The notes below the pieces were generated by a model. That model made no database searches and was not told the origin of the DNA. It saw only the letters and a program-made list of their open reading frames with translations. Shown here piece after piece: positions 1 to 12,022 of a DNA stretch of 64,000 bases. Both the position numbers and the translations under genes were made by a program. The stretch is from positions 25,831,453 to 25,895,452 of the forward strand of contig NC_069127.1 of assembly GCF_026914265.1 (NCBI RefSeq), given 5' to 3'. Within the stretch, counting starts at the first letter, position 1; each line of letters begins with the position of its first letter. Source of the stretch: Mya arenaria (Eukaryota; Mollusca; Bivalvia; Myida; Myidae).

Positions 1-102
1 TACAAGCGCAGAGCCGGTTTTGTTACATGCGACGCAACTGCCCATGCAGGAGATGTGGCCAGAAACCCGACCCGCCGTGCGAAGAAATCCATGTGGCATT
101 GA
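1..102 (+). other. possible 3' end of a coding exon
   Basis: The first hundred bases are much richer in G+C than what follows. Frame 1 is open for 33 codons and ends in TGA at 100-102 with the peptide end AKKSMWH. The other two frames are also open, and frame 3 reads a Cys-rich stretch (CPCRRCG), so the true frame cannot be decided from this window. It could be the last coding exon of a gene that begins off the left edge. I do not recognise the protein. Confidence 0.2.
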
Positions 103-1470
103 CAACTTCTCTTTAGTATAAGACTACATAATGGTTTGGTTGGCTTTGTATAGGGTTAATGCCATGGTTGTCAAAATGTGGCGCTTCCAGAACTGAGAAG
201 GATTTATTAGAAATGTACATTTTATTGTTTTTACCTCTGAATAGGCTTGTTGTTACCAAACTGTTTTGGGGCACAACTCGTTTGGCTCTAATTAAATGGG
301 ATTTAAGGTTGCCAAAATGTAGTGTGCTTGGCACTGCGTAAGATAAATTGGAGCAGTAAATGTGTAGTGTTGGCCTCTTACATTGGCTGTATGGCTGCTA
401 TCATGTGATCTATTTGGAACTGAGTATGCTTAATATGATCATGTGATTCTTTTGCCTAAAGTTGGGCTTGCGGTTGCCACATGTACTCTTTTTGGCAATG
501 CAATGGCTTTATTAGATATCCATTGTTTGGTTTGCTCTAAATCAATTTCATTGCTGCGGAAAGGTGGTCGATTTGGTAATGTTGAGCTAGAAAAATCTTT
601 ATTTTGCTATGATGTGCTTAATTGTAAGCAAAATTAAAACGATAGAGAACTGGACTGACTGAAGTATAGAACCTCTTAGGTTCTAGGTAGAAGCCTTCTG
701 TGGTTAGAACTGTCGATTGTAATGCTGCTTTGGTGTTTGCCTGACTCATGATGGACTTAACTGTAGCTGTATTTGTGTTTGTTTGGGCTTGAACTTGTTG
801 TGGACGGGCTCTGCTGTGGTATATTTGATACTAGATAAACGGTTTGCAGCAGAATTTGTATTAACTGGGAACTGAATTGACTTGAGAACCTGTATAAGAA
901 TTCTTTACACCTATTGATCTGAAGAATAGCAAAACGACTGCTTATTTGGCACTTGATAGGGCTTCATAGCCTCTTTGTTGTTAGTTTAGCACAATTTGGA
1001 CTGGCAATTTTTTTTTTCATTTTTGACACACAGTGGAATTTAGAACAGTCAGTCTATGGTGGCTATATCGCAAAACTGGGTAGATGGTTTCCATAATGAG
1101 ATTGAAGGAGCTCTGGCTTTACTTTTGTAAATCCCGACTGGTGCTTGTTTGATAATGATTCGGCTTGACTGTAACTACAATAGGAATATAGGGAGTTGCC
1201 ATGGATCCACTCGGTGGACTTAACACGATATGGCTTTCTTATTAATTATTTGACCTTGGAAATATTTTGTTTTGGGTTGTTTTGAACTAGAATAATATAA
1301 CTTAAGGTTGGAACAAAAACTTAATAAACATCCGGCTGGAAAGAACTACAGGAAGCTCACAAAAATATTTTATATGAAGCTTGTTATGCACAGCATGCGC
1401 TAAAGAAGGGTCATTGTATGTTCATGTTACAAAACAGATGAAATATAACCAAAAATGTTCAGTGAATTAA
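103..1470. other. T/G-rich non-coding stretch, possible 3' UTR
   Basis: No credible coding exon is visible. The + strand is rich in T and G, with recurring short words such as TTGGCT, GGACT and AACTG, unlike the A/T-balanced introns elsewhere. An AATAAA lies at 1323-1328. It could be a long 3' untranslated region of the gene ending near position 100, but nothing proves transcription. Confidence 0.2.
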
Positions 1471-1958
1471 TTTATGTTAAGACTTTGTCAAATAAAATGA
1501 AGAAAATATCAGATTTGCGGAGAACAGATCAGCAATCCCCTCACAGGGGCACATTGGTAAACCATGAAAGCATGACAAGCAAGGAGTACAAAGGAGAGCA
1601 ACTTCTAAGACATAACAAGCAATAGCAACCAAGTACATATATACAGGCAATGACAATAACAAAGTTAGCAGCAGATGGCTGAATACTACAAACAAGCATT
1701 CATGCTACAGATAAAAGCACTGACTAATTCTCCTTGATTGAATGCAGTAAATCATGTTGGTAAACAAACACTAAAGCTAGCAGTTGTACAAACACAATAC
1801 ACACATGCGACATTATAATGGACAAAAAATGGAACAGCAGCTTATATAAGCACATATAGCTGAAGCTGATAAAAACAAATAATAAATGCAAACACAAATT
1901 TAATAAAAACATATAAAAACACATGCGTGTATACTCCACCAGTGTTGTGTTGACAAGA

Positions 1959-3062
1959 CTAACCAGGCTTACAAACAATGCACTTGCAGTCCCTTCCACT
2001 CCAAGTGGAGATAAGACTTTTAAATTGATTGTAATTTGAACAGGATCTGAAGTGATCTGGCAGTGAGTTTCACAGCACTGGTGCTGCATACTTGAACGAT
2101 GTTTTACCATATGAAGATCTTCTCACTTGGGATACATTTAAAATATTTGAATATCTGAAGTAAGTTTGGGTATACATTTTGCCAACACGATCAGACAAAA
2201 CAGTTGAAGCAATATCATTAAAAAATAAAATTTTCTTGAGCCATAGTTCTCAGTCGGCGGATTTGTAAGTAGTTTTGCCTCGTCAAATAACATAGTAAAG
2301 GAAGAATAATAATCGCCATGGACCAATCTAAGTGCTTTCTCCTAATCTTCTCCATTTTTTTCTATACTAAAGTGCCAAGCTAGTGAACAGAAATTAAAAT
2401 TTGACAGTACAATTGTGTAAAATAAAGTGAGTCTGTTTAATCTTCTCAGATTTCTACCAATTCTCTTAAGGATATTTACTTCCTGTACAGCTTTTTACAT
2501 ATACTACTTATGTGTGCATCAAAATTCTGCTTGCAATCAATATCCACAACCAAGAGCTTGACGACTTCATCACATGATATTTGTGTACTGCCAAGACTGA
2601 AAACAGGAGACTTGCTTACGAGTTTCTTGCCCACAGCAATTGCCTGGAACTTGTCTGGGTTAGCCTGTATGCAGTTGAAAGGGATCCACTCAACAAGATT
2701 TCTGCTTGATCACTTCGTCAAGCTCAGGGGATGGGAAGGAGAAGGTGTTATCATCAGCATGGTTATACAGAGTGCCTTGCGCTATAAAATAGAAAATATC
2801 ATTGATAAAAACGTTAAAAAGTAATTGTCCTAAAATAGATCCCCTGGAAACACCTCTCTGTATATCTGCCCATGAATTAACAATATAACCAATCTTAATT
2901 TGTTGTTTTTTGTCAGTCAAATAATATTTTAACAATTTAGAAGAATTCACAGAGATGCGATAAGCAGACAATTTGTGTAATAAAATATCATGAGATAATC
3001 AATCAAATGCTTTAGATAAATCCATTAGAATGGCAGCTACATATTCATTTGGATCTAACTTC
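1959..3062 (-). mobile_element. 5'-truncated LINE (non-LTR retrotransposon), reverse transcriptase C-terminal part
   Basis: Read on the minus strand, the block translates in pieces as a LINE reverse transcriptase: MDLSKAFD (motif A), then RGSILGQLLFNVFINDI, then HADDNT where active elements have YADD or FADD. Further on come VHGDYYSSF and a C-terminal end with W-S-G-R-D-C-K-C-I-V-C before a stop at 1959. This order and the Cys-rich tail resemble jockey/CR1-group LINEs of marine invertebrates. The element is broken by an in-frame stop just after motif A, a second one near the C-terminus and several frame changes, and it lacks its 5' half including any endonuclease. It is a dead fragment. The group assignment is from memory. 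Confidence 0.75.
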
Positions 3063-3279
3063 TAACACATTACGTTAAAAACTAACTTCACGCACATCGA
3101 TAGAGGATGCAATTATACAAATTTTACAAGATTTCCAAGTGGGAAAGCAAGATATACAAAGCAGAAAGCAAGATTTAGTATTTTCTTTTAATAACGTTCC
3201 ATATTAATTACGGGATGATTTTAATCAGAATGCATGTTATTTACCAAAAAGACATACCAGAAAAACATGGTGGCTTATC

Positions 3280-4440
3280 TTTGCTATTTCTCAAACCACC
3301 CCTCTGAGCATTTTTGCAAGTTCGACCTTTTCCGCCGAAACACTCTTTAAGCAGCCAAAATGGAAAAGCTCATCACCGCGCTTAGGTCAATCCATCCTCC
3401 ATTGACCAGGTGGCGTGTATTTGGCCGCGTGCTGAAATCTGCGACTTCCAATGCGTCCACCACCGGCCGCGAATCGGGGATGGCTCCCGATAGAGACAGC
3501 TGCCGGGCTAGGTGGGCGTCGTCGTGCCGATGGTAGTTTATCGCCTTTTGGTCCGAAAAGGTGGCCGATCATTTTAAACTAACTATGAAAGAACAGTGGT
3601 TTCGGGTAAACCTGATCCACAACTCACAACTGTACTTAAGTCATCTCTCAATATTAAGTCTATCGACATCAAAGGTAATTCAGAGTTGTAAGTGCGTTCA
3701 TAGTACGTTGATTTACTAGGTTATATGCAAATTGGCATAACCAGTTCTCCGTGTGGAGGTTCAGGGCCTATATATACATAAGTCGACCCCTTTAGGATTA
3801 AACATGCTTTTCTCTGAAGGGATTTGTTGCGTCTTTGGTCTCGCACGTTACAGAATCATATACTATATACTCTGTTTTAAAAAGAACATACTTTCATTGA
3901 TTTTAAACTTTAGTCAATATTTCAATAAAAAAGTGTAGTCTACAACAAAATAAGGTAACTTTGTACAGCTCAATGTTTTTGAGAATATAGCCCAAGTACA
4001 TTTTTGTAATAATATTTCCCACAACACATGCTATGAGTAAATTCGTGTTTAAAATGAGTAAAAAATTCCAGGGTTTTAATAAAACATTCCATGTTGCAAA
4101 ACCTGTTCAAGAGATTGAAATTTGACTTTTTATATTTGTGTCTGGTATTAATAGTATTATAATATCTCGATAAATGACGAGCTTCTTTGTACATCGGACC
4201 CTTTATATGTCCCAGTCGTGAGTCGATCAAGCGGACATACTTATCACCTCCTTATTTTGACACTCCGTGGTATTGCTGAATATGCCTAGGTCAAAGACCG
4301 CCACGCCTACCACAAACTTGCGAATTGCACGGCGCAGACAATCAGCCAGCGTCTCGAGGGCGTGCTTGGTGACGTGATAGGCGGAGTTCGCAGGCCACGA
4401 GTAACGCCCCTTCACGCTCGTTACTATCGTTTGTATGTGT
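3280..4440 (-). pseudogene. decayed SDR oxidoreductase duplicate (exons 4-5 and flanking intron)
   Basis: This segment is a diverged copy of about 40.49-41.48 kb, the intact SDR gene's exons 5 and 4 with the intron between them. The exon 4 part (about 4245-4430, minus) still reads GRYSWPANSAYHVTKHALE, keeping the Tyr-x3-Lys site, but PGNF has become LGIF and other core residues changed. The exon 5 part (about 3375-3570) keeps DNA similarity but is frameshifted, so its translation no longer matches. Similarity continues into the intron upstream of exon 5. Exons 1-3 and 6 are not seen here. It is a partial duplicate, not a working gene. Confidence 0.8.
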
Positions 4441-4562
4441 GTTGTGGCGAAGACTTATTTTATTAGAGTAAAACAGACAATATACGTTATCACGTGATAG
4501 GCGGAGTTTTCCGGCTACAGGTACCGCCCCTTCTTGCCCGTGACTTTCGTGTGTATGTGTAT
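4371..4562. repeat. 120-bp partial tandem duplication of the SDR exon 4 relic
   Basis: The stretch beginning GTGATAGGCGGAGTT at about 4373 recurs at about 4493, each time followed by a CCCCTTC...CGT block and GTATGTGT. About 70 bp of each copy match imperfectly. The second copy reproduces only the 5' end of exon 4 in gene orientation, so a piece of the pseudogene was itself duplicated in tandem. Confidence 0.65.
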
Positions 4563-4889
4563 ATTGTGCAACAGGTGTAGCAAGTATACGCTAAGAATAT
4601 TATAATACGGCTGTATTATGATAATATCATGCATGTATATGTTCATGTTGCATGAACAAAAAGTGTGACCGATAAAATACATGTATGTCCATCGATTAAA
4701 AAGGGACGGTTTACAAGTTGTTATCAATAAAGAGATAAACATAGTTAGTTTGTGCACATTTCCTTCAGCTCGATTGTGAAGAAAGCTGATAACTAAGTGG
4801 ATCCCTCTCGATTCCGGCGCATGGGTAGAAACCAATCTATTACTTTTAAGAAGTTTTGAAATGGGGGGAAATATACTGCACAGCAAGCG

Positions 4890-5105
4890 AGATATGCTTC
4901 TATTTCAGGACGACGATCCAGGCAGTATGACCAAACTACTGGAGCTCCTGGCTACGCGCACAAGCGTTCAGGTGGAATAAACTGACGACTCTTCAGACGA
5001 GGAGAGCGAGGACATACATAGCAGACGAGGTATCAGACGACATTAAAGCGCTTACAGAAGACATTGATCTGAATCGATAGGGTATTCTTAAAGGTGTGTG
5101 TTTCA
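4890..5105 (+). pseudogene. relic exon 2 of a fourth DUF4773-like gene
   Basis: Similar in DNA to exon 2 of the intact paralogue at 6686-6868: it shares the acceptor context (GCAAGCGAGATATG then TTTCAG), the words AAACTACTGGAGCTCCTGGC and TCTTCAGACGAGGAGAGC, and the intron bases after the exon (TAGCTACGAGA). It has an in-frame TAA after CAGGTGGAA, a frame change around GAGGACATACATAGC, a TAG near the end and no matching donor. No exon 1, 3 or 4 was found near it. It is the remnant of an older, more left-hand member of the array. Confidence 0.8.
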
Positions 5106-5349
5106 ACATGGTTATTGCACGTTTCTGTTTATTACTAAATGTACTACCAATAAACATTTAGCTACGAGACAATGATTGATTGCTCACTTTTAAGACAGCC
5201 AAGCGGAAAGTAAAAACCTAATAAATGTTCATTAGTGAAACACTTTTATAATGTACATTTTACATTTTTTTTGCGTCGTGTAAACACTCTGCTTTTAAAC
5301 AGTATTTTATAAATTATCTCACACCCTCTATCACTTGAGTAACATATAT

Positions 5350-5628
5350 CAGGGGCGGATCCAGGAATTGACGTTAAAGGGCTGCGTAACTTAGGAACGC
5401 ATTCTTTTAACATGCCCCCCCCCCCCTGAGAACCGAAAATATATGGCGTTAACTATTTGCATGTGGGTTTGGGGTTACTACCTCAAGACCATTAAAACAA
5501 TTTATAGTTAAAAGAGGTGCATTTTGAGCATGTTTATTCCTTTTCTCTCCCATATTGATATAACAAGTACACTTGGACGATTTTAGAAGAGGCGCGCGAT
5601 GGATGCGCCCCCTCTAAATCTGCTAGTG
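5350..5628. mobile_element. non-autonomous DNA element (MITE), hAT-like ends, 5-bp TSD
   Basis: Starts CAGGGGCGGATCCAGGA and ends CCTCTAAATCTGCTAGTG, imperfect inverted ends. It is flanked on both sides by TATAT (5345-5349 and 5629-5633), a perfect 5-bp target duplication. No coding sequence is visible; a C12 run lies inside. A relative with the same left end sits at 34067-34309. The ends resemble hAT elements, whose target duplications are usually 8 bp, so superfamily is left open. Confidence 0.7.
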
Positions 5629-6151
5629 TATATTATTTCGGTATGACTCCCAACCTTAACCATGCGGAACAAATACTAAACAACCCACAGTACCTAGTAA
5701 TGATACCTTTTGAGTGTCTGCTTACCACGTGCCAACCTCGTGATACTCCGGGTACTCCGCAAAAATACACGGAGTACCAAAAAGGGGGTCATCAGCCGAA
5801 GTGAAATACATTTTAAATCATGGGAAGTAAGACTAAAAAGGGAGTCTCCAGTCTCATGCATCGGAAGTGAAAACATTTTAATCATGGATAGAAGTCTACA
5901 GAAGGAGTTCTTGTTCTTGTTCTTATTTCATTCAGATTCTTGGATTTTCCATCGAGTTCAATTTCACTTGAAAAACACTTAAGTACGTGACTGTATAACA
6001 CATAAGTTTCCTTACAAGTTTGTTTTTTAATTTCCGCAATCTGTTTTCAATCAGCAACAATGAGGTGCAATAAATATAACTAGATAAAACTCATCCAACA
6101 AGGAAGAAAATGCATGGATGGCTGGGGGGTCATATGATGTACAGTGTTCCC

Positions 6152-6159
6152 TATATATA
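6152..6159 (+). promoter_or_regulatory. TATA box of DUF4773-like gene 1
   Basis: TATATATA 55 bases before the start codon. The upstream context (CATATGATGTACAGTGT then CCC) is conserved in front of the other two paralogues at equivalent distance, which supports a core promoter. Transcription would be expected about 25-30 bases downstream, leaving a 5' leader of roughly 25-35 bases. Confidence 0.6.
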
Positions 6160-6213
6160 CGTGTTAGAACGACCATGCGTCGCATTCTCCCGTGTTAACT
6201 CGACGGAGTCACC

Positions 6214-9087
6214 ATGAATCGAGCAGTTCTGACGTTGTTATGCATGTGTGTCCTGGCGCCGTGGGTGCGCACTATGAGTGTGACCAAGGATAGATTTACG
6301 GACATGCAAACAGTCGCAGGTGTGGCAGTTTATACATTTCATAATAATACATGGTTGTTTTATTATAATCATTCTTCTTCTTTTTCTTCTTCTTCTTCTG
6401 CTGCTTTTTCTTTCTTCTTTTTCTTAATCATTACGAATTTTAACTTTCGCGGGTGTTTCAAAGATTCGCTACGCTCTCTCCACCCATTCTTAATCATCAA
6501 GATTTTAATCAATGTCATCAAACTATAACATTATAATACCGATGTATATTGAAACAGAATGTCAGACTTATATTTCAGGTGGCATTGCATATAAAACTAT
6601 AAAAAAGATCCGTCATTTTAAGAATTTTCAATTGGGGGAAATTAAAATATACTGCCCGGCAAGCGAGATATGATTCTATTTTCAGACGGTGGTGAAGGCG
6701 GTTTGGCCAAACTACTGGAACTCCTGGCTACGAGCACAAGCGCTAAGGCGGAAGAAGCAGACGAATCATCAGACGAGGAGAGCGTGGTCATAACAGACAA
6801 AGTATCAGACGAAATCATCAAAGCGCTTGCAGAAGACATTGATCTGAATCTCGAGGACATTGTTAAAGGTAATGGGTGTTTAAACATGCTCATAACACGT
6901 TTCTATTTACTTCATTTAGCTACGAGATAATGATTGATTGCTTACTTCTGTTATCACTTGAATTCATACTTTTAAGACAGACAATCGCAACTGCCTAAAA
7001 GTTTTTATCCTGATAAAATACAAATGTGTAATATACTTATTCAATCGTAACAACTCGGCCATCTCCATCAAGCTCCGAGATAGACAATTATGTCAATAGT
7101 CGATTATGTTGAATAATGGCTGAGGTGTTCCGATTGATACTTCTTGTACTAAATATTATATCACATCATCGTTTCTAAAGTTGAAAGAAAATTGCAAAAT
7201 AAAGTGCAGCTGTAATTATTGTAGGCATTAATAGCTGTATTCATATTGAATAATGGGCAATTGTCATAGAAACAAAAATATTATTTAGTTTTATAGACGT
7301 ATTTTGTAACGGTGCTTGCACAGTATTAAAACGCCTTGATTATAATATAGCTTTCGCCAAATCTAATAACAAAAACACACGTTCCCCTATATGTTGGTAG
7401 GATATTTGACAAACACAAGACTAATGTTTTATGATTGCTATTGTACTAGAATTAATTTTTCGAGCCCTCATACAGGTTGTAGCCACGGAAAGTGCAGTTT
7501 CTGTACCAAAGGCAAGTTCCTGAAGGTGTGCGTCAATGCCGGCCTGGTCAAGCTGGGATTTCAGGTAAACATCCATCGACTGTGTGAAGTTATTCCTGAA
7601 AAATTTCCGTTTTGAGCGGTTTAAACGTTTATTTATTTTCCGGGTGTTTATTTAATCAACAAATAAACCTGACTATGAGTCATATATCACAATTACAATC
7701 TACATTGAATGCGTTAACAAGTTTCAAGTTTCACGTGTATTGGCAATATAGGCAATACATAAGCCTTTGGCCATGAACATATATGCTACGTCGGAAGGCA
7801 AGATTTTGCTTAAAATGAAGACTTAAATCAAAGATAACTTTTCTTATACTACACCATTTTCAATACAACAAAGGGCAGTCTATGCCACTAAAAGAGCACC
7901 GCCTTTGTTTTATTACCGAAGTTTGATAAGGTGGTTAGTTTTATCAAACACTTCGACAAACCTGTTTCCAAAATAATGTTTTGACAGTGCTCCGTTAGAC
8001 GGCCGTATTGTGAAAAGGTTTGTCGAAGTGTTTGAAGAAACTAAACACTCAATCAAACTCTGGTAAAAGACCGAAGGCGGGGCTTCGTAAGTGGCGTTGA
8101 CTGCGACAAGTTTCATCTAAAATGGTGAAGATATAGTGAAGTTATCTTTGTTTTAAGTCTTCATTCGAAGCAAAATATTGCCTTCCGACGTAGCATTTAT
8201 GACGCAATTTATCACGTGGTATACGCACACTGATACACATAGGATGAGATGTACACAAATGGAAAAGGTGACAAATACAAAATAAACTAAAAAAAACAAA
8301 CAAAAATACAACTACATTTCACACGTACTTAGTATAGAGAACACAATCATTATTTACTTTATTGTACTATCTAACTATGAAGCATCTGCATCAATGCTGG
8401 CAGAACGTCGTTGAAAAGCATTGTAAATGTATTTAGATACATGTCTTATATTGTTGGTGTTTTTTTTGAAGACATTAAAACCCTATATTTATTCAAGGTA
8501 TTCTATGAATTGGAAATATTGAATTGTAGACGTAAATCATAATACAAAGGACAAGCAAGCAAAACATGAAATTCAGACTCAACTATAGTATTGCATAGTT
8601 TACATTTTCGTTCTAAACGTGCAACATTATTGAACCTTCCAACTTCAATTTCAAGAGAGTGAGAACAAAGTCGCAATCTCGATAATGCTGTTCTATATAT
8701 ATATCATTCATATTTAAATCGAGATACTTTTCAAATTCAAAATTTACCTTGAATATTTATAATAATTTACCTTCGGTTGTGAATGAATGGTATCATTCGA
8801 GTGTTGTACTATTCCATATAAACAGCCGCTTCAGAGTCTTTGACGATTTTTGTGTTGGTTAATATAGGGAACACAATTAATATCCAAATGTTAAAAAACG
8901 TTCCCTATACGCGCATTATTGTGGCAAGTGTTGTACATATTGATCGTGGATGCGTTGTCTTAATGATATACAACAAGAATTGTTTATATGATCAGAAGAC
9001 CAAACATAACTAAAACCGAGGGTGTCTAACACATTCTTTACAGATTTAGACATTGCAGTAAACAAAACTAACATCATTAACTTGTTC

Positions 9088-9185
<98 letters not shown>

Positions 9186-10074
9186 GCACTTTTTTATTTC
9201 GAAGAAAAGTGTGGCAAATCATAAGGAGTGTTAAAACTAAAATACTAAAAGCTTTAAAAGCTAAGATACTAGCGGCTGGAACCCTTCAACAAATGTTGAT
9301 ATATACTCAAACATTGTCTTTAAATTCTCGCTAATGTTTTGGCAACAAAAATATAAATAAAGTATAACAACCCTGGTTGTAGTGGAAAGTGGGATGCCTT
9401 AACCACTCGCCCACAAACACTTATTGCAACACAATATTGATAAGCCAATTAAGCTACAACCTTTTGCTGAATCGCTTTACCAAATCTTTTCAAAATCGTG
9501 GACTTAAAGACAATGTCCCTTTAAAACTCCCAATGATTTGCCACATTCTATTTCGTAATTAAACAAAATCCGTAAAAAGTGCATTTTTACACAAACCATG
9601 ATTGTTTACGGGAGCAAAACATTAAAATATTAATGACTTTTCGAAGGGATTTTTTTTGGAATGGAAGAGTACTCTTAAGTTCAATTCAATATCATATCTG
9701 ATTGCCTTCATTGCAGAGATATGTAATTAAAGTATACATGTATACACTCGTTACTGTTACAGCTGAGCGTCACAGTAAACGGCCACACAGTCTACCGGAA
9801 GGTAGTGAGTATTCGGAACCCGCCGCCGTTCTGCGTCAACAATGTCCCGTTCCTAAAACACGTGGCAAACTTCTGTATCCAGATCTACAACGTTGACCTC
9901 GCTAAGAAGTCCGCGTGCGTCAAGGTCACGTTCAAGGTCTTTGGGAAAAAGATCTCGCTGAAGGTCGGTTGCTTCAAGATCCCCCATGCCATGCTGGAAG
10001 GGATGGATACAGCCGATGTTTCTGTCGACCAGGGCAGCGCTCTGATGTTTACACCATACCAGAAAAACAATTAA
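6214..10074 (+). CDS. secreted DUF4773-like protein, paralogue 1 (229 aa, 4 exons)
   Basis: Exons 6214-6319, 6686-6868, 7476-7564 and 9763-10074, all with GT-AG introns in phases 1, 1, 0; the same phases occur in both paralogues. The product has a signal peptide (residues 1 to about 20, ending APWVRT), an acidic segment (about 50-95, including EEADESSDEES), then a domain with Cys 98, 103, 106, 115, 150, 164, 178 and 196. The motif RNPPPFCV and the end VGCFKIPHAMLEG match my memory of DUF4773, a domain of unknown function known from insects. Eight cysteines suggest four disulfides. Compared with paralogues 2 and 3 it lacks four residues (KIGH) after FKV, an in-frame 12-base loss. ATG has a good context (GAGTCACCATG). 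Biological role unknown; family call is from memory. Confidence 0.85.
7044..7136. repeat. short palindromic element (GGCCGAG family) in intron 2 of gene 1
   Basis: One arm reads CGTAACAACTCGGCCAT and the other ATGGCTGAGGTGTTCCGATT, near reverse complements separated by about 45 bases. The same palindrome recurs at many places in the window; see the findings. Confidence 0.6.
7783..8196. mobile_element. 414-bp foldback element in intron 3 of gene 1
   Basis: The element begins ATGCTACGTCGGAAGGCAA and ends with the reverse complement of that (CCTTCCGACGTAGCAT). Inversion continues inward: AAGACTTAAATCAAAGATAA pairs with TTATCTTTGTTTTAAGTCTT, and CACTTCGACAAACCT pairs with AGGTTTGTCGAAGTG. Nearly the whole element therefore folds on itself about a centre near 7990. 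No coding sequence, and no clear target duplication. Introns 3 of paralogues 2 and 3 lack it, so it inserted after duplication or was lost there. Confidence 0.75.
9090..9183. repeat. (TA)n microsatellite
   Basis: About 46 uninterrupted TA units inside intron 3 of gene 1. The open frame across it is a by-product of the repeat. Confidence 0.95.
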
Positions 10075-10207
10075 CTTAGCTTACAAAAGACAATGGCGAA
10101 TCGCAATACCATTAAACTGTTTGATCTTGATTTTTTTCATGATATGAATAATTGCACACGCAATGCAATGTCAGCACTAAAGAAGTACTTGTCAAACTGT
10201 GATAGCA

Positions 10208-10213
10208 AATAAA
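10208..10213 (+). terminator. polyadenylation signal of gene 1
   Basis: AATAAA 134 bases after the stop codon, followed by a T-rich stretch (TTGTTCTTGTTTT). The same signal and context occur after gene 2. Confidence 0.65.
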
Positions 10214-11625
10214 TTGATGCATTGTTCTTGTTTTACTCACATTTTTGAATGTTCTAGAATTGAATTAAATGATTTGGTAGTCTAACCACCAATGACACAA
10301 TCGTTACAACTCGGACATCTCCGGCAAACTTCGAGAGAGTCAATTATTTTAGATAATGGTGTTCCGATTGCAAATGACACTAATTGTATACGGGACTCAT
10401 CCATTAATGTGTATTTCGTGAAAAAAGGGAATAAATAAAACTTAATAATTACACTATTTACTGTAGAACTGTAACTTTCCTTTTGGTTTAATAATTCCGT
10501 CATGACCTTTCGTTTTCCGCATCCTCGGAACCCAGTTGATTCATAATGTATTTAAAACTCCATTACCTGCGTAAGACGGGTATTTTATCATTGAAAATTC
10601 CACCGTTGATTGAGGATAACACATATTTTTAAAAATCAGTTTGACCCCTGTTGTTTTTTCACTAAAAATAAATCCTGCCTCCATTTTCTTGATTCTGGTG
10701 AATTGGATATGTCCGATGGTTTTGGTTCGCATACATTTTACTGTAGAAGATGGCCGAGTGTTACTAATGAGCAAGCCATGGTCATTTTACTTTACTTCAA
10801 AAAATGAAAGCGCTGAAAGCGTTGAAAATCTGCAAGCGCGACGAACGTGAGTGTATACCCTTTTCAATTATGTTCACAGGCAATGAAAATCAAATCAAAA
10901 TAATATTTTGAGTGAATCCAAACTACAACCGATATGTGCCTATCATAACATAATAATAGGTAATGCAAATTGATCAATGTTTTATTCAATTACATGTAGC
11001 TAGTTTCATAACAGTAACTGATAAACCTATATGTGGACATTGCTTTAATCTCGCAATTTTATTGCTAGTGTAAAGTAAATCCGATATTTGGTGAGGATGT
11101 TTTGACTATTTGTAGTAAGTAAAGTAAGGTAGTGTCTTAAGGTTGATTTCATGTTCACATTAACGTTGCAATCGAAGTTAGAGCGAGAACGACCTCCGAC
11201 AAGGACCGAAATCAAAACAGGCTCCAGACATCGGTTAGAACAAGAGCTGTTGTGAAACAGTATGCCCTAATCGCCGCTTTGTCAGAAACATGTGGAAGAT
11301 TGATGGGAGGTATTATTAGAGATAATGCATTGATAATGAATTGTTGCACAAAGTTGTTACGATAGTGACGGTCAAGGTTTCCATAAGACTGTTGACTTTG
11401 ACCTTAGCCTTTGATCGACTGATCTCAAATCATTAGAAGTCATCTACTGCTCAAGGGTAACACATAACGAAATTATCATGGTCCTAGGTAAAATCGTTCT
11501 AATGTTATTATGCGGACAAGACTTGGTCTACCAACCGACCGACCGACTTACCATTCGACCGACCGACATTTACCAACATATACGACCCTTTTTCAAAAAG
11601 ATAACATCGTGGTAAGACAATACCA

Positions 11626-11676
11626 TACGCCACCCGGGAATCGAACAAGGGTCTGAAGAATGGGAATACCACTACA
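11626..11676 (-). pseudogene. tRNA-Gly relic (unit 1)
   Basis: CCCGGGAATCGAAC and GAAGAATGGGAA followed by TACCACTACA align with the intact tRNA-Gly(CCC) at 45720-45790. About 11 bases of the anticodon/D-arm region are missing and one acceptor-stem side is gone. The flanking DNA on the lower-coordinate side (ACCGACCGAC, then GACATTTA and CCCTTTTT) also resembles that beside the intact tRNA. Confidence 0.65.
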
Positions 11677-12022
11677 TAATCATCGCAATACGTTCACTAC
11701 TTTCCCTCACCTCACCACGAGGATCAATTATCACACAGCGGCCCGCTACGCCGTGTATTAACCTCTTTAATACATATGTTTGTTTTTCTTATTTTGTAAG
11801 TTTAAAGTCTCCTTTTTAAAATTTTACCTGTACTCCAGTTATGCATTCTTATTTCCTTCTGGCTTGACTACGATGTGTAAACTCACTCTCAAATTAAATT
11901 TGTTTTTTTAGAGATAGCAAAAAGGCAAACAACATTTTGTTGTTATTTCATTTTCATGTTCAAATTAAATTGATCACCTTGAACATTCCACAACACGTCT
12001 ATCCATTTTTTTCTGACATCGC

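Noticed and set aside
2510-2824. 104-codon plus-strand frame
   Set aside because: Antisense to a LINE reverse-transcriptase fragment.
6642-6893. 83-codon minus-strand frame rich in Ser
   Set aside because: Shadow of the acidic exon 2 of gene 1.
9022-9234. Open frame of repeated Ile-Tyr
   Set aside because: Translation of a (TA)n microsatellite.
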